In this document: positions 17,277-25,879 of the stretch, in pieces
Position numbering within the stretch: position 1 is the stretch's first letter
Layout of the letters: every line of letters starts with the position of its first letter
DNA from: Lichenicola sp965198575
GTDB lineage: Bacteria > Pseudomonadota > Alphaproteobacteria > Acetobacterales > Acetobacteraceae
Direction of reading: 5' to 3'
Assembly: GCF_965198575.1 (NCBI RefSeq)
Contig: NZ_OZ240671.1
Location: 3,844,001-3,908,000 of the forward strand
DNA: 64,000 nucleotides
Program-made: the position numbers and the translations under genes
The notes under the pieces: generated by a model
What the model saw: only the letters and a program-made list of their open reading frames with translations
Told to the model about the DNA's origin: nothing
The model's database searches: none

Positions 17277-18601
17277 TCGGCAGGCCCTCCTACGTCGTGG
17301 GCGCCGCCGGCGGGAACGACCAAAGCACCTATGTGAGCAGCCCAGACTTTCATCGCGTCACGCACCTGGCTCGTGTAGCGCGAGCGGTTATATGTCCCTG
17401 CGACACCGGCCCTTGACACGCCCGAGTGGTGATTGACGGCAGCCTCAATCACGTGCGGCTCGATGCCGAGGTTGTTCAGGCTTGTGACGAAGGTACGGCG
17501 CAGATCATGCAGCACCCATCCCGGCACCGGCTCCGGCTTCTCTTTCGTGCCCCTCGCTCGCGCCAGCCTGCCATCGAGGCGCTCCTTGCTCCGGCTCCAG
17601 GCGCCGAAGCTGTCCTCGCCATAATTCGCTTGTCGACCCGGTTTCGTCGCCTCGGTGTCCCGAAGCTTGTGGGTTCCGCCTTTACCGCCGCCAAAAACGA
17701 GATCGCGCACATGGTCAGCACCTATTTTTCGCCTCACCGGCAACAGGGCGACCGCAGCCGGAACAAGCGGAACCTCATGTTCCAGGCCGTTCTTCGTCCG
17801 GCTCGCCGGCAGGACCCACAAGGCAGATCCGTCAGGTGCCGGTGTAAGCTCCGACCAACGCATGCCGGCAACCTCCTCACGGCGCTGGCCGGTGAGAAGT
17901 AACAATCGGACGATCAACCCGTATGCGCCGCCTCCAGCTTGGCCATATACGAGTTGAAGCTCCTTCTCGGTGAGGACCCGAGCGCGCGACACCTCCCTCG
18001 CTGGCTTGAAAGTGTCGGTGACAGGGCTTGGCGTCGTCAACCGCTGCGACCGCAAGCCCCAGGACCACATGGCCCGCAGCGTTGCCCGGAGACGGTTCGC
18101 AGCTACCGGCCCGTTGTTCGTCGCCACCTGTTCGAGCACTGCCACCACATCCCTGACAGTGATGGTCGTGGCTTTACGGAGACGCAGCTTCTTCATTGGC
18201 TCGTAGAAGTCGCCGAGGTGGCGAGACACCTCGATGTAGCTTCGAGGCCGAAGCGTTTGGCGCTGGTGGGCGAGGTAGGCGGCAACGAGTTCCTCAACGG
18301 TCAACAGCCCACGGACTTTGCCAGCCACTGCCGCAGGATCTTGCCCCTTCGTCACATCAGCTTGCAGATCCTTCGCCTGAGCCCGCGCTTTCGCGAGCGA
18401 CAAGGTCTCCGGGGCGTCCAGGGTATGTTTGCGGGTCAGTCCGTCGCGGTTCCGATATTGGACGAACCAACGGCGCTCTCCAGAGCTCCGGCAGCGGAGG
18501 CCAAACCCCGGCATGTCGTCAGCCCAGTAGATCGTCTCGGTCGCACCGGGCGCGCATGCCAACCCCTTAACGATTGAAGGCGTCAGAGCAATGCTGGGCA
18601 T
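17273..18601 (-). CDS. Tyrosine-type site-specific integrase
   Basis: A 442-residue P4-type integrase. The N-terminal Arm DNA-binding domain (GFGLRCRSSGERRWFVQYR, residues ~34-52) is followed by a SAM-like core-binding part and a catalytic domain with LLTGQRREEVAGM (Arg), LHDLRRTF (HxxR), AVNHHSG and GTYNRSRY (nucleophile Tyr). ATG 18601 has GAGG at good spacing; GTG 18607 is an alternative. The gene starts about 180 bases from the tRNA-Pro fragment that it presumably recognises and reads away from it into the island. Confidence 0.95.
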   Translation of the reverse strand: MPSIALTPSIVKGLACAPGATETIYWADDMPGFGLRCRSSGERRWFVQYRNRDGLTRKHTLDAPETLSLAKARAQAKDLQADVTKGQDPAAVAGKVRGLLTVEELVAAYLAHQRQTLRPRSYIEVSRHLGDFYEPMKKLRLRKATTITVRDVVAVLEQVATNNGPVAANRLRATLRAMWSWGLRSQRLTTPSPVTDTFKPAREVSRARVLTEKELQLVYGQAGGGAYGLIVRLLLLTGQRREEVAGMRWSELTPAPDGSALWVLPASRTKNGLEHEVPLVPAAVALLPVRRKIGADHVRDLVFGGGKGGTHKLRDTEATKPGRQANYGEDSFGAWSRSKERLDGRLARARGTKEKPEPVPGWVLHDLRRTFVTSLNNLGIEPHVIEAAVNHHSGVSRAGVAGTYNRSRYTSQVRDAMKVWAAHIGALVVPAGGAHDVGGPAE

Positions 18602-18778
18602 GGGCACCTCGGGGTAGCAGCTGGGGGAGCAGCACAGTCCGGGCTAGCAGCTAATGCTCACCACTTGAGGCTATCAGCCGCTACCTCGGGGCTGAGGGTG
18701 TAGGCTGAAAAGCCAGTGAATGAAAGGAAGAACGCTAGCCACTGCTATCTGTCGCTATCGTCTGTCGGAGGTGACGTC
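18602..18778. other. Integrase upstream/attachment region, no gene
   Basis: No coding region is seen. The stretch holds repeated short words (GCTAGC and GCTATC occur several times between 18645 and 18765) of the kind expected for integrase arm sites next to an attachment core. The integrase promoter must lie here. Confidence 0.4.
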
Positions 18779-18828
18779 CCAGTCTGGGGGACTGGGGGTC
18801 GTGGGTTCGAATCCCGCCTGCCCGACCA
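18779..18828 (+). other. 3' fragment of tRNA-Pro(GGG), attachment site of the island
   Basis: The sequence folds as the right half of a tRNA: anticodon stem CCAGT/ACTGG (18779-18783, 18791-18795) with loop CTGGGGG, so anticodon GGG. Next come a five-base variable loop, T arm GTGGG-TTCGAAT-CCCGC (18801-18817), acceptor strand CTGCCCG (18818-18824), discriminator A and encoded CCA (18826-18828). No D arm or 5' acceptor strand precedes it. It is therefore not a functional gene but the duplicated 3' end created by tRNA-targeted integration. The intact copy should be at the other end of the island. Confidence 0.9.
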
Positions 18829-18843
18829 AAACACCCCGCAAGA

Positions 18844-19950
18844 TCACGGAACCTGCGGCTCCTCGTGCGGGTCGGTCCATTCCCGCCAGAGCAGGATCAG
18901 GGCGGCCATGATTGCCGGGCCGAGGAACAGGCCCAGCAGGCCCCAGGCCTCGACGCCACCGAGAATGCCCAGCAGCACCCACAGGAACGGCAGCTTGGTC
19001 GCGCCGCCGATCAGCACCGGGCGGATGAAGTGGTCGGAGCCGAACACCACGATCAGCCCGAACACGAACAGGATGATCCCGGCAACCGCCGTGCCCTGCG
19101 CCACCACCAGCAATGACGCCAGCCCGATCGCGATCACCGCACAGAACGGCACCATCGCGGCCAGGGCGGTGACCACGCCGAACAGCGTCGGATGCGGCGC
19201 GCCGGCGACCGCGTAGGCGATCCCGAGCACCACGCCCTCGCCCAAGCCCACCAGCACCAGCCCGTCCACCGTGCCGTGCACCGAGGCGATCATCTGGCGG
19301 CCGATGCGCTCGCCGCGGGTGCCGAATGCGCGGCGGCTGGCGGTCAGCATCTGCTCGGTGACGGCAGCGCCGTCGCGGAACAGGAAGAACAGCGTGATGA
19401 TGCTGAACGCGAACAGCGTGCTGCGGTGGGCGACCTGGCTGCCGAGCTGGCGGGTCATGCGCAGGTTGCCGCCGGTGCGGATGTTGGCGAACAGGTCGGT
19501 GGCATCGCCCGGGGTGGCCAGATGCTGCTGCCACCACGCGCTGGCGGCAGCACTGCCGACGGGAAGCCCGTGCACCCAGTCCGGGACCGGGACGCCGGTA
19601 TGGCGGGCATGCTCCATCCAGACCAGTACGCCCTGGGCCTCGCGCGCCGCCTCGAAGGCGATCAGCGACAACGGGATCAGGAACACCAGCGCGATCATCA
19701 GGGTGAACAGCAGCGGCAACAGCAGGTTGTGCCGACCGGGAGGCCAGCGCTTCTTCGCCCGCTGGAACAACGGCCAGGTCGCGATGGCAAAGATCACCGC
19801 CCAGACCAGGGCGGGCAGGAAGTCGCGCAGGGTGTAGATCCCGAGCAGCACCAGGAACCCGCCGAGCAGCCCGCGGGCAATCTGCTGCGACCGGGTCTGC
19901 CGCACCTGCCGGCAGTCGTTCGGATCAACTTGGGCAGCGGCCTCGGGCAT
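18844..19950 (-). CDS. AI-2E family transporter (PerM/TqsA-like)
   Basis: A 368-residue inner-membrane protein from ATG 19950, which has AGGAGA nine bases upstream. About eight membrane segments are visible, arranged as AI-2E proteins are: two N-terminal segments (FLVLLGIYTL, ALVWAVIFAIATW), a soluble insert around residues 95-165 (PVPDWVHGLP), then FSIITLFFLFRDG and a hydrophobic C-terminal bundle ending with GLFLGPAIMAALILLW. Family members export small molecules or ions (autoinducer-2, Na+/Li+). The substrate is unknown here. It is the first chromosomal gene beyond the island border. Confidence 0.88.
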   Translation of the reverse strand: MPEAAAQVDPNDCRQVRQTRSQQIARGLLGGFLVLLGIYTLRDFLPALVWAVIFAIATWPLFQRAKKRWPPGRHNLLLPLLFTLMIALVFLIPLSLIAFEAAREAQGVLVWMEHARHTGVPVPDWVHGLPVGSAAASAWWQQHLATPGDATDLFANIRTGGNLRMTRQLGSQVAHRSTLFAFSIITLFFLFRDGAAVTEQMLTASRRAFGTRGERIGRQMIASVHGTVDGLVLVGLGEGVVLGIAYAVAGAPHPTLFGVVTALAAMVPFCAVIAIGLASLLVVAQGTAVAGIILFVFGLIVVFGSDHFIRPVLIGGATKLPFLWVLLGILGGVEAWGLLGLFLGPAIMAALILLWREWTDPHEEPQVP

Positions 19951-20125
19951 CGAACGATCTCTCCTGGCAACGATCCGCGGCTCGGATGTCATTGCGTCAC
20001 CCGCCATATACCGGTGGGCGATTTGCGCATGAGCCGGATGCCACGGCAAATCCACCTTCGGAACCCTTCCGGCGCATGGCACGGCGGTTGCAGACCGCCG
20101 CCGCAGATCAGGCGCGGGACCATGC

Positions 20126-21481
20126 ATGACCGACCCAGACGCTCTCGCCGCCTTCACGAGTGCGCTGGGCGATATCCCGGTGCTGCGCGATCCGGCGCTG
20201 GTGCAGCAGCGCAGCCGTGACTGCTTCTGGTACAGCCCGGTGCTGAAGCGCCAGCTCAACGACAGGGTGGCCGACCTGGTGGTGTGCCCGCGCAACCGCG
20301 ACGAGGTCGAGCGGGTGCTGGCGGCGGCAGTGCGGTTCAGTGTCAGCGTGACGCCGCGCGGTGGCGGCACCGGCACCTGCGGCCAGTCGGTGCCGCTGGC
20401 CGGCGGCGTGGTGCTCGACCTCACCCGGCTCGACCGGATCGTCTGGGTGCGGGACGGGATGATGCGGGTGGAGGCGGGGGCCAGGCTGGTCGAGCTGGAA
20501 CGGGTCCTGCGCGAGCGCGGCTGGGAGCTGCGGCTGTTCCCGTCGGCGAAGCGGAACGCCACGATCGGCGGCTTCGTGGCAGGCGATGCGGTCGGCGTGG
20601 GTTCGGTGAATTGGGGTGCGCTCGATGATCCCGGCAACGTTCTGGCAGTGCAGATCGTCACGGCCGAGGCGACGCCGCGCGTGCTGGAGCTGCGCGGCAG
20701 TGCCACCGGGCTGGTCAGCGGGGCCTGGGGCACCACCGGCGTGATCACCGAGCTGGAACTGCCGCTGGCGCCGGCGATGCCCTGGCGGGATGTGGTGGCG
20801 GGCTTCCCGGGGTTCATGCAGGCGGCCCGATTCTGTCTGGATCTGGCCAGCAATCCGGCGATCGATCGCAAGCTGGTCAGTGCGGTCGAGGCGGCGATCG
20901 CGCAGTCCTTCAGGGGGGTGCGCGAGCTGCTGTCGGCGGGTGAGTGCCTGGCGCTGCTGATGGTGGCGCCGTCCGGCATGACGGCACTGCGCGAGCTGGT
21001 GGCGGCGCATGGCGGGCGGATCGTGCTCGATGCGGACACGCTCGTCGCCGAGACCCATGCTGGCGGGGTGCCGCTGTATGAGCTCGCCTGGCACCACACC
21101 ACCCTGCAGATGCTGAAGCGGGACCCGGCAGTGACCTACCTGCGGAGCCGGTTTCCGGTGGCGGACTCTCTCGCGACAGTCGAGCGGATCCGCGCGCTGT
21201 TCGGCGACGAGGTGCCGATGCATCTGGAGTTCGTCACGATGGGGGGTGCGCCGGCCTGCGTCGGGCTGCAGATCGTGCGGTTCAGCACCGAGGAGCGGCT
21301 GGCGGAGATCATCCGCATCCACGAGCAGAACGGCGTCGCGATGAGCACCCCGCATGCCTGCGGCTTCAGGGGCGGCGACCGGGTCGGCTTCAGGCAGCAG
21401 GTCGATCCGCTGCGCCTGCTGAACCCCGGCAAGATGATCGATGAGGTCGCAGCGGTCGCGGTGAGCGTAGCGGCGGACTGA
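20126..21481 (+). CDS. FAD-binding oxidoreductase (FAD_binding_4/GlcD type)
   Basis: A 451-residue enzyme with the PCMH/VAO flavin fold. VVCPRNRDEVERVLAAA starts the FAD domain, PRGGGTGTCGQSVPLAGG (residues ~78-95) is the pyrophosphate-binding loop, and SAKRNATIGGFVAGDAVGVG with AWGTTGVITELEL completes it. The C-terminal cap ends with the conserved LLNPGKM. It resembles glycolate or D-lactate oxidase subunits acting on 2-hydroxy acids, but the substrate cannot be read from sequence. It is followed by a GNAT gene with a 321-base gap and may be transcribed alone. Confidence 0.85.
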   Translation: MTDPDALAAFTSALGDIPVLRDPALVQQRSRDCFWYSPVLKRQLNDRVADLVVCPRNRDEVERVLAAAVRFSVSVTPRGGGTGTCGQSVPLAGGVVLDLTRLDRIVWVRDGMMRVEAGARLVELERVLRERGWELRLFPSAKRNATIGGFVAGDAVGVGSVNWGALDDPGNVLAVQIVTAEATPRVLELRGSATGLVSGAWGTTGVITELELPLAPAMPWRDVVAGFPGFMQAARFCLDLASNPAIDRKLVSAVEAAIAQSFRGVRELLSAGECLALLMVAPSGMTALRELVAAHGGRIVLDADTLVAETHAGGVPLYELAWHHTTLQMLKRDPAVTYLRSRFPVADSLATVERIRALFGDEVPMHLEFVTMGGAPACVGLQIVRFSTEERLAEIIRIHEQNGVAMSTPHACGFRGGDRVGFRQQVDPLRLLNPGKMIDEVAAVAVSVAAD

Positions 21482-21802
21482 TCGGCCGGGGCGGGTGATC
21501 CCCGGTTGTGGACGCGATCGACCGCAGGGTTCTCCGTCGGCTGCAAGCAGAAAACCAGCCCGCGAAGGCCGCGGTCGGACCGGCCGCCCTGGGCCGTGGG
21601 CCTGCACCCTAGACGATGCGCCCCGGGTCCGCGCCGGGTGTCGCTGCCCTGCCTCGGCGCCGGCGTCGTGGGCCTGGCCCCGTTGCTCGCGTGCCCGGGC
21701 AGAGCGAGGTTGCAGCAGCCTCGGCGATCCAGGGTTCTCGATCATCGTGAGCCGCGGGCGGTGGCGTCGCGGTGCGATGGAAAGCGGCTTATCGTCACGG
21801 TC
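21482..21802. other. Intergenic stretch without a supported gene
   Basis: The plus-strand frame of the GNAT gene is open through most of this stretch, but the implied residues are Arg/Pro-rich and look like a shadow of G+C-rich DNA. I see no clear promoter or RNA structure. Confidence 0.4.
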
Positions 21803-22228
21803 ATGACGATCGAACAAGGCATCCGCTACGCCCGGGAACCCTTCCTGGATACCGCCGAGTTCAAGCGGGTGCTGATCGAGTCCGGGCTTGGTGCGACGCG
21901 GCCGGTGGATGACGACGAGCGGCTGGGCGCCATGCTCGCGGGCTCCAACCTGGTGCTGACCGCGCGGGCCGATCGGCCGGATCGTCGGCTGCTGGGACTG
22001 GCGCGGTGCGTCACCGACTTTGCCTGGTGCTGCTATCTTGCCGAGCTGGCGGTTTCGACGTCCGCACAGAGCCTCGGAATCGGGCTGGGCCTGCTCGAGG
22101 AGGCGAGGCGACAGATCGGTCCGGGTGTCAGCCTGATCCTCGCCTCCGTGCCGGAAGCCGTCGGCTTCTACGAGCGCGCGGGCATGGCCAGGGTGCCCGA
22201 TGCGTTCTGGTTCCGCCGGCAGCATTGA
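21803..22228 (+). CDS. GNAT family N-acetyltransferase
   Basis: A 141-residue protein from ATG 21803. The acetyl-CoA loop reads LAVSTSAQSLGIGLGLLEEAR (approximately residues 80-100; a Q-x-x-G-I-G form of the usual Q/RxxGxG/A). The C-terminal strand and helix ASVPEAVGFYERAGM are the typical GNAT motif B. Substrate unknown. It converges on the acyltransferase gene to the right. Confidence 0.85.
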   Translation: MTIEQGIRYAREPFLDTAEFKRVLIESGLGATRPVDDDERLGAMLAGSNLVLTARADRPDRRLLGLARCVTDFAWCCYLAELAVSTSAQSLGIGLGLLEEARRQIGPGVSLILASVPEAVGFYERAGMARVPDAFWFRRQH

Positions 22229-22274
22229 TCCGGATGCCCGGCGGAGCGGCGGCTTCGGCGGTTGCGACGCGTGA

Positions 22275-23381
22275 TCAGGCTGCAGCGAATGCACCGCGGA
22301 AGCGTCGGTTCAAGGGCTCGGAATAATATCGCCCGACGACCGTGGCGAGGCCGATCGAGAGCAGCAGGTATGCGACCAGGAGAAGAACCCGAATGTCGCC
22401 TTGCGTGTCATCCGGCGGCCAGATCGTCCGCAGCGAACCCAGGATGACCAGGTGGAACAGATACAGCTCATAACTGAGTCGGCCGCAGAACCTCAGCAGG
22501 GACGGCCGCGTGCGTCGCGAGGAAACGACTCCTCCCAGCAGGATCAGCAGGATTGCGGTTCCCAGCGCCATCAGGGTCACGCCGTAGATGGCGGTCGTTT
22601 GGATCGACCAGGACAGGTAGAACCACGCCATCGCACCGGCGACCAGGATCTGCAGCATCGTGCGCGTCCGTGCGGGGAGGCGGACATGCCTGCCGAGGAC
22701 CGCGGCACAGCAGCCGAATGCGATGCCGTCGAAGCAGGACAGGTACGAATTCAGCTCGGTGTATTCCGTGGCCTGGTGGGTGGCGCGCCAGATCGGGCCG
22801 ATGACGATGACGACGCTCCAGGCGAGGAGCAGCAGGCGGTCCCGTCGCAGCAGTAGGCAGAGGATCGGGAACGACAGGTAGAACACCTCCTCGACGGACA
22901 AGGACCACTGCACGCAGAGAACGTAGTTCAGCCATCCCGAATGGCTCATCAGGACATTCATCCAGAAGGTCAGCGACGCGAGATCGACCACCCATAGCGG
23001 CACCGGGCCGCCGAATTCGGGCTGGTTCTGGAATATCGTGATCCTCGACGTGGCCAGGATATTGACGATCACGAGCAACAGCAGGATGCACGGCATGATC
23101 CGTGCAGCCCGGAAACGGTAGAAGGTGGACGCTCCGATACTTGCGAGCTGTCCCCAGCGTCGTTCGGCGTTCGAGGTGATCAGGAACCCGGATACGACGA
23201 AGAAGATCGTCACCGCGTAATTGCCGTTCCTGACGATCGCGTGGACGGTGTTCCAACCGAGCACGCGAGAGAGGGCCGTATCCTGCAGGCGATAGGCGAT
23301 GTTGAAATGGTGTAGCAGCACCAGGACGATCGAAATGCCGCGCAGCAGGTCGATCGCAGGATTTCGCAAGCCGACGCTCAT
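22275..23381 (-). CDS. Acyltransferase 3 family membrane protein
   Basis: A 368-residue, ~10-segment membrane protein. The N-terminus AIDLLRGISIVLVLLHHFNI carries the family's R/H active-site region, and FFVVSGFLITSNAER is the second conserved motif; GRLSYELYLFHL is near the C-terminus. Such enzymes O-acetylate or O-succinylate surface polysaccharides or lipids (OafA/NodX type). No polysaccharide genes are adjacent, so the target is unknown. Confidence 0.9.
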   Translation of the reverse strand: MSVGLRNPAIDLLRGISIVLVLLHHFNIAYRLQDTALSRVLGWNTVHAIVRNGNYAVTIFFVVSGFLITSNAERRWGQLASIGASTFYRFRAARIMPCILLLLVIVNILATSRITIFQNQPEFGGPVPLWVVDLASLTFWMNVLMSHSGWLNYVLCVQWSLSVEEVFYLSFPILCLLLRRDRLLLLAWSVVIVIGPIWRATHQATEYTELNSYLSCFDGIAFGCCAAVLGRHVRLPARTRTMLQILVAGAMAWFYLSWSIQTTAIYGVTLMALGTAILLILLGGVVSSRRTRPSLLRFCGRLSYELYLFHLVILGSLRTIWPPDDTQGDIRVLLLVAYLLLSIGLATVVGRYYSEPLNRRFRGAFAAA

Positions 23382-23524
23382 GGGCGCTCCGCAACCGGGT
23401 CACCGGATGCTACCGGCATCCGGGTCCGGCTGGCGATGATGGGGTGACATCGGCCGGCCGATCGTGTTGAAGCTGGCCATCGGCGCATCGGGCGCCGCGT
23501 CATGATGCGTGGTGCCGGCCGACG

Positions 23525-25879
23525 ATGACACGGACCCGCTTCTGGTGGCGTCTCGGGCTGCTGCTGGCGGCGCTGATCGTGCTGCTGCCGCTCGGTGCCG
23601 CCGGCATCGCCGCGGCCGCTTTCGATGCCGATGCGCTGAAGGCCAGGCTGGCCGCGGTGGTGCAGGCGCAGACCGGGCGGGTGCTGAGCCTGAACGGGCC
23701 GTTGCGGATCGCCTGGTCGCTGCGGCCGACGCTCGAGGTCAACGACGTGAAGCTCGCCAACCTGCCGGGTGGGTCGCGTCCGGACATGGCGCGGGCGGAG
23801 CGGATCCGGGCGCAGATCTCGCTGCCGGCGCTGCTATGGCATCGCATCGAGATCGTCAGGCTGACGCTGGTCGGCCCCAACATCCTGTTCGAGCAGGTCG
23901 GCGGGCAGCCGAACTGGGTGTTCCGGACGGCCGGTGCCGCGGCGCCGGGCACGCCGACCGGCCAGCAGTCGGCGGCCCCGGCCGCGTCGCCGATGACCCT
24001 GCAGTTCCGCGACGTGGCGGTGCGGAACGGCATGGTGACGTTCCGTTTCCCGGCCCGTACCAAGGTGGTCGGTATCCGCGCGCTGGCCTTCCGGCACACC
24101 GTCGATGGCGGCCCGCTGACGCTGTCCACGGTGCTGGTCTATTCGGACAACCAGCCGTTCGCGCTGAAGGTTGCGGCCTCGCCGACCGGCGGCATCCGCG
24201 ACCCGTGGCGGACGCGCCTGGATTTCGCGGCCTTCGATGCCACCGCGACCGCCCACGGCACGATGGATGTCGCCGGCGATTACGATCTCGACGCCACGGC
24301 CGACCTGCCGGCGCTGGAGAAGCTGAACGCGCTGCTGCCGCAGATGCAGCTGCCGCCGTTGCACGCGATGACCGTGACGACGCATATCCGCAACGGCCCC
24401 GAGCGTGGCGACCTGCCGGTGATCGGCCGCAGCGTGCTGCATGTGGGCAGCGCCGACCTGCAGGCGCTGCTGCCCGGGCTGCTGCTGGGCGCGCTCGACG
24501 CGTCGTTGCCGGCGGAGAACGGGCTGGCCAGGCTTGTGGTCCGGGGACGCCTGTCGGGCACGGGGTTCGCGCTGGGCGGCACGGTCGGGGTTCCGGCGCA
24601 TCCGGACGGCAGGGTGGGCGTGCCGCTCGATCTCACGGCGACGTTGCCGGGCGCCGGAACCCGCAGCATCCGCCTCAAGGGGCGGCTGGCGCTCGACGCG
24701 CTGCAGTTCGCCGGGCTGCAGGGTGACGTGTCGCTCCGCCTGCCGGACCTGAAGGGCCTGCCGGGGGGAGCCGCACTGGCGATGCTGCCGCCGCTGACCG
24801 ACGTGGCCCTCGATGGCCGGCTGGTGGTGCCGGCCGGGCTCGACCAGGTCGGACTGCGCGCGGCCACGCTGCAGGCGCGCCAGGCCGATCTCGCCGGCAG
24901 CGTCACGATGCGGCTCGGCGCGGCCGCCGGGGTTGCGGCCGTGCTGCAGGGCGCCCGGCTCGATCTCGACGCGCTGCTGCCGGCCGCCGGCCCGGATGCC
25001 GCCGGGACCCCGTCGACCGCGATCAAGGGGCCGGTCATCCCCGATACGACGCTGCCCTGGACGCGGCTGCGCGGGCCCTCGATCGACCTGCAGCTTGGCC
25101 TCGATACGGTGACCTGGCAGCGGATGCCGTGGCGCAATGCAGGACTGGCGCTGCATCTGCAGGACGGCCGCCTGCGGATCGAACGGCTGCACGCGATGCT
25201 GCCCGATGGCGCGATCGACGGCACGCTGGCGGTGGACGCCGCAAAGGCCGTGATGCCGGTCAGCCTGTCGCTGCACGCGGAGGCGGTCCCGCTGGCGTTG
25301 CTGGCGCGGCCGGCGGACCTGCCCGGTGCGGTCGAGGGCGAGGTCCGGATCGGCGTCGATCTGCACGCCGCCGGAGACTCGGCGCATGCGCTTGCGGCCT
25401 CGCTGGGCGGCTCGCTGGCGGTGACCATGCTCGGCGGCCGGATCAGCAACGCCGCGCTGCAGCAGGTCGCGTCCGCGTCGCTCCAGGCGCTCGGGATCAA
25501 GGTGCCGGCCGGCGGCGACACGGCGATCCGCTGTTTCGGCCTGGTCGGCACGTTCGACCGGGGCATCGGCCGCTTCGACACGATCGCCGTCGACACCACG
25601 TACCTGAAGCTCATCGGCGACGGTCAGGTCGATCTCGGCGCGGAGACCATCGACCTCAAGCTGCATCCGCTGGCGCGGTTGGCCGGGTCGTCGGTGGCGG
25701 TTCCGGTGGTCGTCACCGGGCCGTTCCGCGACATCAAGGGACGCCTGGACGCGTCCGGCCTCGACAAGGTCGGGTTGCTGGTCGATGCGCTGTTCGGCGG
25801 CGATCACCCCAGGACGTGCAGCGACGCCGGGCTGCTGCCGTCCGCGGGTCAGCCGGCACCGGCCGGGGTCAGGCGGTGA
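23525..25879 (+). CDS. AsmA family outer-membrane biogenesis protein
   Basis: A 784-residue protein with an N-terminal membrane anchor (LGLLLAALIVLLPLGAAGIA, residues ~10-29), the AsmA signature AVVQAQTGRVLSLNGPLRIAW and LRPTLEVNDVKLANLPGG, and the C-terminal AsmA_2 region (LNLQL-like DLKLHPLARLAG). AsmA proteins are long periplasmic beta-groove proteins thought to shuttle phospholipids to the outer membrane. Its 3' end overlaps the convergent peptidase gene by 11 bases. Confidence 0.88.
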   Translation: MTRTRFWWRLGLLLAALIVLLPLGAAGIAAAAFDADALKARLAAVVQAQTGRVLSLNGPLRIAWSLRPTLEVNDVKLANLPGGSRPDMARAERIRAQISLPALLWHRIEIVRLTLVGPNILFEQVGGQPNWVFRTAGAAAPGTPTGQQSAAPAASPMTLQFRDVAVRNGMVTFRFPARTKVVGIRALAFRHTVDGGPLTLSTVLVYSDNQPFALKVAASPTGGIRDPWRTRLDFAAFDATATAHGTMDVAGDYDLDATADLPALEKLNALLPQMQLPPLHAMTVTTHIRNGPERGDLPVIGRSVLHVGSADLQALLPGLLLGALDASLPAENGLARLVVRGRLSGTGFALGGTVGVPAHPDGRVGVPLDLTATLPGAGTRSIRLKGRLALDALQFAGLQGDVSLRLPDLKGLPGGAALAMLPPLTDVALDGRLVVPAGLDQVGLRAATLQARQADLAGSVTMRLGAAAGVAAVLQGARLDLDALLPAAGPDAAGTPSTAIKGPVIPDTTLPWTRLRGPSIDLQLGLDTVTWQRMPWRNAGLALHLQDGRLRIERLHAMLPDGAIDGTLAVDAAKAVMPVSLSLHAEAVPLALLARPADLPGAVEGEVRIGVDLHAAGDSAHALAASLGGSLAVTMLGGRISNAALQQVASASLQALGIKVPAGGDTAIRCFGLVGTFDRGIGRFDTIAVDTTYLKLIGDGQVDLGAETIDLKLHPLARLAGSSVAVPVVVTGPFRDIKGRLDASGLDKVGLLVDALFGGDHPRTCSDAGLLPSAGQPAPAGVRR

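Larger units (their letters stand above)
1..18828. mobile_element. Integrated genomic island (left end outside window)
   Basis: The stretch is bounded on the right by a 3' fragment of tRNA-Pro(GGG) with a tyrosine integrase gene directly beside it, which is the usual arrangement of a tRNA-targeted integrative element. Inside are a primase, a RepA-like helicase, an excisionase-like HTH protein, a TerS-like protein, broken insertion sequences and a DNA-modification/defence cluster. No second copy of the tRNA fragment is present in the window, so the intact tRNA and the left junction should lie to the left. No conjugation, capsid or tail genes are seen. Boundaries inside the window are certain only at the right. 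Confidence 0.75.

Noticed and set aside
20108..22294. Long minus-strand frame over the FAD oxidase and GNAT genes.
   Set aside because: Low-complexity Arg/Pro/His composition; the sense strand encodes conserved enzymes.
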